Positions 53,230 to 64,000 of a stretch of DNA of 64,000 nucleotides are shown here, in pieces; the stretch's first letter is position 1; each line of letters starts with the position of its first letter. The notes below the pieces were generated by a model that saw nothing but the letters and a program-made list of their open reading frames with translations, searched no databases and had not been told where the DNA came from. Source of the DNA: Diorhabda sublineata (taxonomy: Eukaryota; Arthropoda; Insecta; Coleoptera; Chrysomelidae); the NCBI RefSeq assembly GCF_026230105.1, contig NW_026614166.1, positions 248,001-312,000 of the forward strand. Direction: 5' to 3'. The position numbers and the translations under genes are program-made.

Positions 53230-54994
53230 AGAGTTTGCATCTAACTTTGTCAGATATCGTCGATTAACTTCCATTGAAGCCCATTGAGGTCAACTGTCAC
53301 ATTGTGTTGATTGAAAATTTTCAAAGTCTATCTTCCTAATTTGAAGTCGAATTTCAACATTTCTTATATATTTGGGAGAGTTTGCATCTAACTTTGTCAG
53401 ATATCGTCGATTAACTTCCATTGAAGCCCATTGAGGTCGACTGTCACTTTATGTTGATTGAAAATTTTCAAAGTCTATCTTCCTAATTTGAAATCGAATT
53501 TCAACATTTCTCATATATTTGAGGGAGTTTGCATCTAACTTTGTCAGATATCGTCGATTAACTTCCATTGAAGCCCATTGAGGTCAACTGTCACTTTGTG
53601 TTGATTGAAAATTTTCAAAGTCTATCTTCCTAATTTGAAGTCGAATTTCAACATTTCTCATATATTTGAGTGAGTTTGCATCTAACTTTGTCAGATATAC
53701 GCGATTAACATCCATTGAAGCCCATTGAGGTCAACTGTAACTTTGTGTTGATTGAAAATTTTTAAAGTCTATCTTCCTAATTTGAAGTCGAATTTCAACA
53801 TTTCTCATATATTTGTGGGAGTTTGCATCTAACTTTGTCAGATATCGTCGATTAACTTCCATTGAAGCCCATTGAGGTCAACTGTCACTTTGTGTTGATT
53901 GAAAATTTTCAAAGTCTATCTTCCTAATTTGAAGTCGAATTTCAACATTTCTTATATACTTGAGAGAGTTTGCATCGAACTTAGTCAGATATCGTCGATT
54001 AACTTCCATTGAAGCCCATTGAGGTCAACTGTCACTTTGTGTTGATTGAAAATTTTCAAAGTCTATCTTCCTAATTTGAAGTCGAGTTCCAACATTTCTC
54101 ATATATTTGAGTGAGTTTGCATCTAACTTTGTCAGATATCGTCGATTAACTTCCATTGAAGCCCATTGAGGTCAACTGTCACTTTGTGTTGATTGAAAAT
54201 TTTTAAAGTCTATCTTCCTAATTTGGAGTCGAATTTCAACATTTCTCATATATTTGAGGGAGTTTGCATCTAACTTTGTCAGATATCGTCGATTAACTTC
54301 CATTGAAGCCCATTGAGGTCAACTGTCACTTTGTGTTGATTGAAAATTTTCAAAGTCTATCTTCCTAATTTGAAGTCGAATTTCAACATTTCTTATATAT
54401 TCGAGAGAGTTTGCATCTAACTTTGTCAGATATCGTCGATTAACTTCCATTGAAGCCCATTGAGGTCAACTGTCACTTTGTGTTGATTGAAAATTTTCAA
54501 AGTCTATCTTCCTAATTTGAAGTCGAGTTTCAACATTTCTCATATATTTGAGTGAGTTTGCATCTAACTTTGTCAGATATCGTCGATTAACTTCCATTGA
54601 AGCCCATTGAGGTCAACTGTCACTTTGTGTTGATTGAAAATTTTTAAAGTCTATCTTCCTAATTTGAAGTCGAATTTCAACATTTCTCATATATTTGAGT
54701 GAGTTTGCATCTAACTTTGTCAGATATACGCGATTAACATCCATTGAAGCCCATTGAGGTCAACTGTCACTTTGTGTTGATTGAAAATTTTCAAAGTTTA
54801 TCTTCCTAATTTGAAGTGGAATTTCAACATTTCTTATATATTTGAGAGAGTTTGCATCTAACTTTGTCAGATATCGTCGATTAACTTCCATTGAAGCCCA
54901 TTGAGGTCAACTGTCACTTTGTGTTGATTGAAAATTTTCAAAGTCTATCTTCCTAATTTGAAATCTAATTTCAACATTTCTCATATATTTGAGG

Positions 54995-57198
54995 GAGTTT
55001 GCATCTAACTTTGTCAGATATCGTCGATTAACTTCCATTGAAGCCCATTGAGGTCAACTGTCACTTTGTGTTGATTGAAAATTTTCAAAGTCTATCTTCC
55101 TAATTTGAAGTCGAATTTCAACATTTCTCATATATTTGAGGGAGTTTGCATCTAACTTTGTCAGATATACGCGATTAACATCCATTGAAGCCCATTGAGG
55201 TCAACTGTCACTTTGTGTTGATTGAAAATTTTTAAAGTCTATCTTCCTAATTTGAAGTCGAATTTCAACATTTCTCATATATTTGAGGGAGTTTGCATCT
55301 AACTTTGTCAGATATCGTCGATTAACTTCCATTGAAGCCCATTGAGGTCAACTGTCACTTTGTGTTGATTGAAAATTTTCAAAGTCTATCTTCCTAATTT
55401 GAAGTCGAATTCCAACATTTCTTATATATTTGAGAGAGTTTGCATCTAACTTTGTCAGATATCGTCGATTAACTTCCATTGAAGCCCATTGAGGTCAACT
55501 GTCACTTTGTGTTGATTGAAAATTTTCAAAGTCTATCTTCCTAATTTGAAGTCGAATTTCAACATTTCTTATATATTTGAGAGAGTTTGCATCTAACTTT
55601 GTCAGATATCGTCGATTAACTTCCATTGAAGCCCATTGAGGTCAACTGTCACTTTGTGTTGATTGAAAATTTTCAAAGTCTATCTTCCTAATTTGAAGTC
55701 GAATTTCAACATTTCTCATATATTTGAGTGAGTTTGCATCTAACTTTGTCAGATATACGCGATTAACATCCATTGAAGCCCATTGAGGTCAACTGTCACT
55801 TTGTGTTGATTGAAAATTTTCAAAGTTTATCTTCCTAATTTGAAGTGGAATTTCAACATTTCTTATATATTTGAGTGAGTTCGCATCTAACTTTGTCAGA
55901 TATCGTCGATTAACATCTATTGAAGTCCATCGAGGTCGATTGTCACTTTGTGTTGATTAAAAATTTTTAAAGTCTATCTTCCTAATTTGAAGTCGAATTT
56001 CAACATTTCTCATATATTTGAGTGAGTTTGCATCTAACTTTGTCAGATATCGTCGATTAACTTCCATTGAAGCCCATTGAGGTCAACTGTCACTTTGTGT
56101 TGATTGAAAATTTTTAAAGTCTATCTTCCTAATTTGAAGTCGAATTTCAACATTTCTCATATATTTGAGAGAGTTTGCATCTAACTTTGTCAGATATCGT
56201 CGATTAACTTCCATTGAAGCCCATTGAGGTCAACTGTCACATTGTGTTGATTGAAAATTTTCAAAGTCTATCTTCCTAATTTGAAGTCGAATTTCAACAT
56301 TTCTTATATATTTGGGAGAGTTTGCATCTAACTTTGTCAGATATCGTCGATTAACTTCCATTGAAGCCCATTGAGGTCGACTGTCACTTTATGTTGATTG
56401 AAAATTTTCAAAGTCTATCTTCCTAATTTGAAATCGAATTTCAACATTTCTCATATAATTGAGGGAGTTTGCATCTAACTTTGTCAGATATCGTCGATTA
56501 ACTTCCATTGAAGCCCATTGAGGTCAACTGTCACTTTGTGTTGATTGAAAATTTTCAAAGTTTATCTTCCTAATTTGAAGTGGAATTTCAACATTTCTTA
56601 TATATTTGAGTGAGTTCGCATCTAACTTTGTCAGATATCGTCGATTAACATCTATTGAAGTCCATCGAGGTCGATTGTCACTTTGTGTTGATTAAAAATT
56701 TTTAAAGTCTATCTTCCTAATTTGAAGTCGAATTTCAACATTTCTCATATATTTGAGTGAGTTTGCATCTAACTTTGTCAGATATCGTCGATTAACTTCC
56801 ATTGAAGCCCATTGAGGTCAACTGTCACTTTGTGTTGATTGAAAATTTTCAAAGTTTATCTTCCTAATTTGAAGTGGAATTTCAACATTTCTTATATATT
56901 TGAGTGAGTTCGCATCTAACTTTGTCAGATATCGTCGATTAACATCTATTGAAGTCCATCGAGGTCGATTGTCACTTTGTGTTGATTAAAAATTTTTAAA
57001 GTCTATCTTCCTAATTTGAAGTCGAATTTCAACATTTCTCATATATTTGAGTGAGTTTGCATCTTACTTTGTCAGATATCGTCGATTAACATCTATTGAA
57101 GTCCATCGAGGTCGATTGTCACTTTGTGTTGATTAAAAATTTTTAAAGTCTATCTTCCTAATTTGAAGTCGAATTTCAACATTTCTCATATATTTGAG
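54995..57198. repeat. 2.2-kb (15-monomer) duplicated block, copy 2
   Basis: It is the partner of 51026-53229, with private changes at 55412 (GAATTCC) and 57065 (GCATCTTAC). Its right neighbour then resembles the sequence after copy 1 at an offset of 28 monomers rather than 27, so one monomer was gained between the two matching stretches. Confidence 0.87.
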
Positions 57199-59442
57199 TG
57201 AGTTTGCATCTAACTTTGTCAGATATCGTCGATTAACTTCCATTGAAGCCCATTGAGGTCAACTGTCACTTTGTGTTGATTGAAAATTTTTAGAGTCTAT
57301 CTTCCTAATTTGAAGTCGAATTTCAACATTTCTCATATATTTGAGAGAGTTTGCATCTAACTTTGTCAGATATCGTCGATTAACTTCCATTGAAGCCCAT
57401 TGAGGTCAACTGTCACATTGTGTTGATTGAAAATTTTCAAAGTCTATCTTCCTAATTTGAAGTCGAATTTCAACATTTCTTATATATTTGGGAGAGTTTG
57501 CATCTAAGTTTGTCAGATATCGTCGATTAACTTCCATTGAAGCCCATTGAGGTCGACTGTCACTTTATGTTGATTGAAAATTTTCAAAGTCTATCTTCCT
57601 AATTTGAAATCGAATTTCAACATTTCTCATATATTTGAGGGAGTTTGCATCTAACTTTGTCAGATATCGTCGATTAACTTCCATTGAAGCCCATTGAGGT
57701 CAACTGTCACTTTGTGTTGATTGAAAATTTTCAAAGTCTATCTTCCTAATTTGAAGTCGAATTTCAACATTTCTCATATATTTGAGTGAGTTTGCATCTA
57801 ACTTTGTCAGATATACGCGATTAACATCCATTGAAGCCCATTGAGGTCAACTGTAACTTTGTGTTGATTGAAAATTTTTAAAGTCTATCTTCCTAATTTG
57901 AAGTCGAATTTCAACATTTCTCATATATTTGAGGGATTTTGCATCTAACTTTGTCAGATATCGTCGATTAACTTCCATTGAAGCCCATTGAGGTCAACTG
58001 TCACTTTGTGTTGATTGAAAATTTTCAAAGTCTATCTTCCTAATTTGAAGTCAAATTTCAACATTTCTTATATATTTGAGAGAGTTTGCATCTAACTTTG
58101 TCAGATATCGTCGATTAACTTCCATTGAAGCCCATTGAGGTCAACTGTCACTTTGTGTTGATTGAAAATTTTCAAAGTCTATCTTCCTAATTTGAAGTCG
58201 AGTTTCAACATTTCTCATATATTTGAGTGAGTTTGCATCTAACTTTGTCAGGTATCGTCGATTAACATCTATTGAAGTCCATCGAGGTCGATTGTCACTT
58301 TGTGTTGATTAAAAATTTTTAAAGTCTATCTTCCTAATTTGAAGTCGAATTTCAACATTTCTCATATATTTGAGTGAGTTTGCATCTAACTTTGTCAGAT
58401 ATCGTCGATTAACTTCCATTGAAGCCCATTGAGGTCAACTGTCACTTTGTGTTGATTGAAAATTTTTAAAGTCTATCTTCCTAATTTGAAGTCGAATTTC
58501 AACATTTCTCATATATTTGAGAGAGTTTGCATCTAACTTTGTCAGATATCGTCGATTAACTTCCATTGAAGCCCATTGAGGTCAACTGTCACATTGTGTT
58601 GATTGAAAATTTTCAAAGTCTATCTTCCTAATTTGAAGTCGAATTTCAACATTTCTTATATATTTGGGAGAGTTTGCATCTAACTTTGTCAGATATCGTC
58701 GATTAACTTCCATTGAAGCCCATTGAGGTCGACTGTCACTTTATGTTGATTGAAAATTTTCAAAGTCTATCTTCCTAATTTGAAATCGAATTTCAACATT
58801 TCTCATATATTTGAGGGAGTTTGCATCTAACTTTGTCAGATATCGTCGATTAACTTCCATTGAAGCCCATTGAGGTCAACTGTCACTTTGTGTTGATTGA
58901 AAATTTTCAAAGTCTATCTTCCTAATTTGAAGTCGAATTTCAACATTTCTCATATATTTGAGTGAGTTTGCATCTAACTTTGTCAGATATACACGATTAA
59001 CATCCATTGAAGCCCATTGAGGTCAACTGTAACTTTGTGTTGATTGAAAATTTTTAAAGTCTATCTTCCTAATTTGAAGTCGAATTTCAACATTTCTCAT
59101 ATATTTGAGGGATTTTGCATCTAACTTTGTCAGATATCGTCGATTAACTTCCATTGAAGCCCATTGAGGTCAACTGTCACTTTGTGTTGATTGAAAATTT
59201 TCAAAGTCTATCTTCCTAATTTGAAGTCAAATTTCAACATTTCTTATATATTTGAGAGAGTTTGCATCTAACTTTGTCAGATATCGTCGATTAACTTCCA
59301 TTGAAGCCCATTGAGGTCAACTGTCACTTTGTGTTGATTGAAAATTTTCAAAGTCTATCTTCCTAATTTGAAGTCGAGTTTCAACATTTCTCATATATTT
59401 GAGTGAGTTTGCATCTAACTTTGTCAGGTATCGTCGATTAAC
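57077..59442. repeat. Tandem duplication of 8 monomers (1,176 bp)
   Basis: Positions 57077-58266 agree with 58253-59442 at a 1,176-bp offset. Differences seen are TTTTTAGAGTC near 57293, CTAAGTTTG near 57509 and TATACACG near 58992. Shared marks are TCACATTGTG, CTTTATGTTG, CTGTAACTTTG, GAGGGATTTTGC, GTCAAATTTC and CAGGTATCG. Confidence 0.86.
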
Positions 59443-61756
59443 TTCCATTGAAGCCCATTGAGGTCAACTGTCACTTTGTGTTGATTGAAAATTTTCAAAG
59501 TCTATCTTCCTAATTTGAAGTCGAATTTCAACATTTCTTATATACTTGAGAGAGTTTGCATCTAACTTTGTCAGATATCGTCGATTAACTTCCATTGAAG
59601 CCCATTGAGGTCAACTATCACTTTGTGTTGATTGAAAATTTTCAAAGTCTATCTTCCTAATTTGAAGTCGAGTTTAAACATTTCTCATATATTTGAAGGA
59701 GTTTGCATCTAACTTTGTCAGATATACGCGATTAACATCCATTGAAGCCCATTGAGGTCAACTGTCACTTTGTGTTGATTGAAAATTTTCAAAGTTTATC
59801 TTCCTAATTTGAAGTGGAATTTCAACATTTCTTATATATCTGAGAGAGTTTGCATCTAACTTTGTCAGATATCGTCGATTAACTTCCATTGAAGCCCATT
59901 GAGGTCAACTGTCACTTTGTGTTGATTGAAAATTTTCAAAGTCTATCTTCCTAATTTGAAGTCGAGGTTCAACATTTCTCATATATTTGAGTGAGTTTGC
60001 ATCTAACTTTGTCAAATATCGTCGATTAACTTCCATTGAAGCCCATTGAGGTCAACTGTCACTTTGTGTTGATTGAAAATTTTCAAAGTCTATCTTCCTA
60101 ATTTGAAGTCGAATTTCAACATTTCTTATATACTTGAGAGAGTTTGCATCTAACTTTGACAGATATCGTCGATTAACTTCCATTGAAGCCCATTGAGGTC
60201 AACTGTCACTTTGTGTTGATTGAAAATTTTCAAAGTTTATCTTCCTAATTTGAAGTGGAATTTCAACATTTCTTATATATTTGAGTGAGTTCGCATCTAA
60301 CTTTGTCAGATATCGTCGATTAACATCTATTGAAGTCCATCGAGGTCGATTGTCACTTTGTGTTGATTAAAAATTTTTAAAGTCTATCTTCCTAATTTGA
60401 AGTCGAATTTCAACATTTCTCATATATTTGAGTGAGTTTGCATCTAACTTTGTCAGATATCGTCGATTAACTTCCATTGAAGCCCATTGAGGTCAACTGT
60501 CACTTTGTGTTGATTGAAAATTTTTAAAGTCTATCTTCCTAATTTGAAGTCGAATTTCAACATTTCTTATATATTTGGGAGAGTTTGCATCTAACTTTGT
60601 CAGATATCGTCGATTAACTTCCATTGAAGCCCATTGAGGTCAACTGTCACTTTGTGTTGATTGAAAATTTTCAAAGTCTATCTTCCTAATTTGAAATCGA
60701 ATTTCAACATTTCTCATATATTTGAGGGAGTTTGCATCTAACTTTGTCAGATATCGTCGATTAACTTCCATTGAAGCCCATTGAGGTCAACTGTCACTTT
60801 GTGTTGATTGAAAATTTTCAAAGTCTATCTTCCTAATTTGAAGTCGAATTTCAACATTTCTCATATATTTGAGTGAGTTTGCATCTAACTTTGTCAGATA
60901 TACGCGATTAACATCCATTGAAGCCCATTGAGGTCAACTGTAACTTTGTGTTGATTGAAAATTTTTAAAGTCTATCTTCCTAATTTGAAGTCGAATTTCA
61001 ACATTTCTCATATATTTGAGGGAGTTTGCATCTAACTTTGTCAGATATCGTCGATTAACTTCCATTGAAGCCCATTGAGGTCAACTGTCACTTTGTGTTG
61101 ATTGAAAATTTTCAAAGTCTATCTTCCTAATTTGAAGTCGAATTTCAACATTTCTTATATATTTGAGAGAGTTTGCATCTAACTTTGTCAGGTATCGTCG
61201 ATTAACTTCCATTGAAGCCCATTGAGGTCAACTGTCACTTTGTGTTGATTGAAAATTTTCAAAGTCTATCTTCCTAATTTGAAGTCGAATTTCAACATTT
61301 CTCATATATTTGAGGGAGTTTGCATCTAACTTTGTCAGATATCGTCGATTAACTTCCATTGAAGCCCATTGAGGTCAACTGTCACTTTGTGTTGATTGAA
61401 AATTTTCAAAGTCTATCTTCCTAATTTGAAGTCGAATTTCAACATTTCTCATATATTTGAGTGAGTTTGCATCTAACTTTGTCAGATATACGCGATTAAC
61501 ATCCATTGAAGCCCATTGAGGTCAACTGTAACTTTGTGTTGATTGAAAATTTTCAAAGTCTATCTTCCTAATTTGAAGTCCAATTTCAACATTTCTTATA
61601 TATTTGAGAGAGTTTGCATCTAACTTTGTCAGATATCGTCGATTAACTTCCATTGAAGCCCATTGAGGTCAACTGTCACTTTGTGTTGATTGAAAATTTT
61701 CAAAGTCTATCTTCCTAATTTGAAGTCGAGTTTCAACATTTCTCATATATTTGAGT

Positions 61757-63833
61757 GAGTTTGCATCTAACTTTGTCAGGTATCGTCGATTAACTTCCAT
61801 TGAAGCCCATTGAGGTCAACTGTCACTTTGTGTTGATTGAAAATTTTCAAAGTCTATCTTCCTAATTTGAAGTCGAATTTCAACATTTCTTATATACTTG
61901 AGAGAGTTTGCATCTAACTTTGTCAGATATCGTCGATTAACTTCCATTGAAGCCCATTGAGGTCAACTGTCACTTTGTGTTGATTGAAAATTTTCAAAGT
62001 CTATCTTCCTAATTTGAAGTCGAGTTTAAACATTTCTCATATATTTGAAGGAGTTTGCATCTAACTTTGTCAGATATACGCGATTAACATCCATTGAAGC
62101 CCATTGAGGTCAACTGTCACTTTGTGTTGATTGAAAATTTTCAAAGTTTATCTTCCTAATTTGAAGTGGAATTTCATCATTTCTTATATATCTGAGAGAG
62201 TTTGCATCTAACTTTGTCAGATATCGTCGATTAACTTCCATTGAAGCCCATTGAGGTCAACTGTCACTTTGTGTTGATTGAAAATTTTCAAAGTCTATCT
62301 TCCTAATTTGAAGTCGAATTTCAACATTTCTTATATATTTGAGAGAGTTTGCATCTAACTTTGTCAGATATCGTCGATTAACTTCCATTGAAGCCCATTG
62401 AGGTCAACTGTCACTTTGTGTTGATTGAAAATTTTCAAAGTCTATCTTCCTAATTTGAAGTCGAGTTTCAACATTTCTCATATATCTGAGTGAGTTTGCA
62501 TCTAACTTTGTCAAATATCGTCGATTAACTTCCATTGAAGCCCATTGAGGTCAACTGTCACTTTGTGTTGATTGAAAATTTTCAAAGTCTATCTTCCTAA
62601 TTTGAAGTCGAATTTCAACATTTCTTATATACTTGAGAGAGTTTGCATCTAACTTTGTCAGATATCGTCGATTAACATCTATTGAAGTCCATCGAGGTCG
62701 ATTGTCACTTTGTGTTGATTAAAAATTTTTAAAGTCTATCTTCCTAATTTGAAGTCGAATTTCAACATTTCTCATATATTTGAGTGAGTTTGCATCTAAC
62801 TTTGTCAGATATCGTCGATTAACTTCCATTGAAGCCCATTGAGGTCAACTGTCACTTTGTGTTGATTGAAAATTTTTAAAGTCTATCTTCCTAATTTGAA
62901 GTCGAATTTCAACATTTCTTATATATTTGGGAGAGTTTGCATCTAACTTTGTCAGGTATCGTCGATTAACTTCCATTGAAGCCCATTGAGGTCAACTGTC
63001 ACTTTGTGTTGATTGAAAATTTTCAAAGTCTATCTTCCTAATTTGAAGTCGAATTTCAACATTTCTTATATACTTGAGAGAGTTTGCATCTAACTTTGTC
63101 AGATATCGTCGATTAACTTCCATTGAAGCCCATTGAGGTCAACAGTCACTTTGTGCTGATTGAAAATTTTCAAAGTCTATCTTCCTAATTTGAAGTCGAG
63201 TTTAAACATTTCTCATATATTTGAAGGAGTTTGCATCTAACTTTGTCAGATATACGCGATTAACATCCATTGAAGCCCATTGAGGTCAACTGTCACTTTG
63301 TGTTGATTGAAAATTTTCAAAGTTTATCTTCCTAATTTGAAGTGGAATTTCATCATTTCTTATATATCTGAGAGAGTTTGCATCTAACTTTGTCAGATAT
63401 CGTCGATTAACTTCCATTGAAGCCCATTGAGGTCAACTGTCACTTTGTGTTGATTGAAAATTTTCAAAGTCTATCTTCCTAATTTGAAGTCGAATTTCAA
63501 CATTTCTTATATATTTGAGAGAGTTTGCATCTAACTTTGTCAGATATCGTCGATTAACTTCCATTGAAGCCCATTGAGGTCAACTGTCACTTTGTGTTGA
63601 TTGAAAATTTTCAAAGTCTATCTTCCTAATTTGAAGTCGAGTTTCAACATTTCTCATATATTTGAGTGAGTTTGCATCTAACTTTGTCAAATATCGTCGA
63701 TTAACTTCCATTGAAGCCCATTGAGGTCAACTGTCACTTTGTGTTGATTGAAAATTTTCAAAGTCTATCTTCCTAATTTGAAGTCGAATTTCAACATTTC
63801 TTATATACTTGAGAGAGTTTGCATCTAACTTTG
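61757..63833. repeat. 8-monomer (1,176-bp) offset repeat, about 900 bp matched
   Basis: Positions 61757-62657 agree with 62933-63833. Shared marks are CAGGTATCG, TATACTTGAG, GTCGAGTTTAAAC (at 62023 and 63199), TTTCATCATTTC, TATATCTGAG and GTCAAATATCG. The later copy has private changes CAACAGTCAC and GTGCTGATT near 63143-63155. The first copy is also related to about 59.4-59.9 kb at 16 monomers, and after a one-monomer gain at 17 monomers. The same 8-monomer length as the 57-59 kb duplication suggests a locally favoured unequal-exchange step. Confidence 0.8.
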
Positions 63834-64000
63834 ACAGATATCGTCGATTAACTTCCATTGAAGCCCATTGAGGTCAACTGTCACTTTGTGTTGATTGAAA
63901 ATTTTCAAAGTCTATCTTCCTAATTTGAAATCGAATTTCAACATTTCTCATATATTTGAGGGAGTTTGCAACTAACTTTGTCAGATATCGTCGATTAACT

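Larger units (their letters stand above)
1..64000. repeat. Tandem satellite array, 147-bp monomer, about 435 copies
   Basis: The same unit recurs every 147 bp from the first to the last base. For example, the TTGAAAATTTTC core starts at 100, 247, 2158 and 27001, all separated by exact multiples of 147, and 43021 and 63601 are exactly 140 units apart. All copies that I read have the same orientation. The unit is AT-rich and contains an A4T4 tract, a GATATC or GATATA motif, a GTCGAC or GTCAAC motif and two CATTGA-type words. Neighbouring monomers differ by a few substitutions, and net length changes are almost absent (one 1-bp and one 2-bp deletion seen). Arrays like this are typical of centromeric or pericentromeric heterochromatin in eukaryotes. 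That location is an inference from size, purity and unit length and is not shown directly. No gene or transposon interrupts the array, and both ends are open. Confidence 0.98.
42261..64000. repeat. Domain C: homogenized CTTCCATTGAAGCCC / GTCAAC monomers
   Basis: Almost every monomer carries AACTTCCATTGAAGCCC followed by GAGGTCAACTGTCAC. GTCGAC, common before 42 kb, is left in only a few monomers (for example near 44,330, 46,680, 52,410, 53,440, 56,380, 57,560 and 58,740). Common sub-variants are GAGGGAG, a TATACTTGAGAG / CGAACTTAG type, GTCGAGTTTC or GTCGAGTTCC, and CTGTAACTTTG. The GTCAAC form places a TGA in the minus-strand frame that is open elsewhere, so long open frames disappear. Uniformity and long near-identical duplications suggest this is the most recently homogenized part of the window. 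Confidence 0.85.

Noticed and set aside
1..64000. CRISPR array
   Set aside because: There is no alternation of conserved repeats and unique spacers. The entire 147-bp unit is conserved.
1..64000. CENP-B-box-like motif (TTCG....A..CGGG) in the monomer
   Set aside because: The nearest candidate, on the minus strand at ATTCGACTTCAAATTAGG, lacks the required A and the CGGG end.
1..64000. Transposable element insertion or internal inversion
   Set aside because: Every segment I read fits the 147-bp unit in one orientation and keeps the phase apart from two small deletions. I saw no LTR, terminal inverted repeat or target-site duplication.

Overview
The whole 64-kb window is one uninterrupted tandem satellite array. 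The unit is 147 bp, about one-third G+C by counting one consensus monomer. Roughly 435 monomers lie head to tail in a single orientation, and the array runs off both ends of the window. I see no protein-coding gene, tRNA, rRNA, transposable element, CRISPR array or non-satellite sequence. A purely satellite block of this size with nucleosome-length units points to eukaryotic centromeric or pericentromeric heterochromatin. A flowering plant is plausible, but I cannot name a species from sequence alone.

The array has three domains of related monomer subfamilies. Domain A (about 1-22.7 kb) is rich in monomers carrying CCACTGAAGCCAATTGAGG and GTCGAC. It is built from large nested duplications: a ~1.9-kb block present three times, a ~2.5-kb block present three times, and a 46-monomer (6,762-bp) offset joining them. 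Domain B (about 22.7-42.3 kb) is a mosaic. Its main monomers carry CATTGAAGCCCATTGAGG with a TTTATCAG variant and short tandem duplications of 3, 4 and 6 monomers, interleaved with islands of A-type monomers. Domain C (about 42.3-64 kb) is the most uniform. Nearly every monomer carries CTTCCATTGAAGCCC with GTCAAC. It contains a near-perfect tandem duplication of 16 monomers (2,352 bp), 8-monomer duplications, and a divergent monomer subtype scattered at least 15 times.

The many open frames on the minus strand are a by-product of the period. Since 147 is 49 codons, one minus-strand frame stays in register from monomer to monomer and is open wherever the monomer variants lack a stop. In domain C the GTCGAC to GTCAAC change converts a CGA codon to TGA in almost every monomer, which is why long frames vanish there. 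I treat none of these frames as genes.

The most interesting observations are these: strict conservation of the 147-bp length, including two length-compensated rearrangements; a 14-bp dyad (TTGAAAATTTTCAA) that has a doubly mutated but still perfectly palindromic version in the divergent subtype; a scarred junction between domains B and C; and a layered history of duplication that can be read from shared private variants. Duplication boundaries come from reading the sequence by eye against fixed offsets. They should be accurate to a few bases where stated, but I have not compared every base inside each block.
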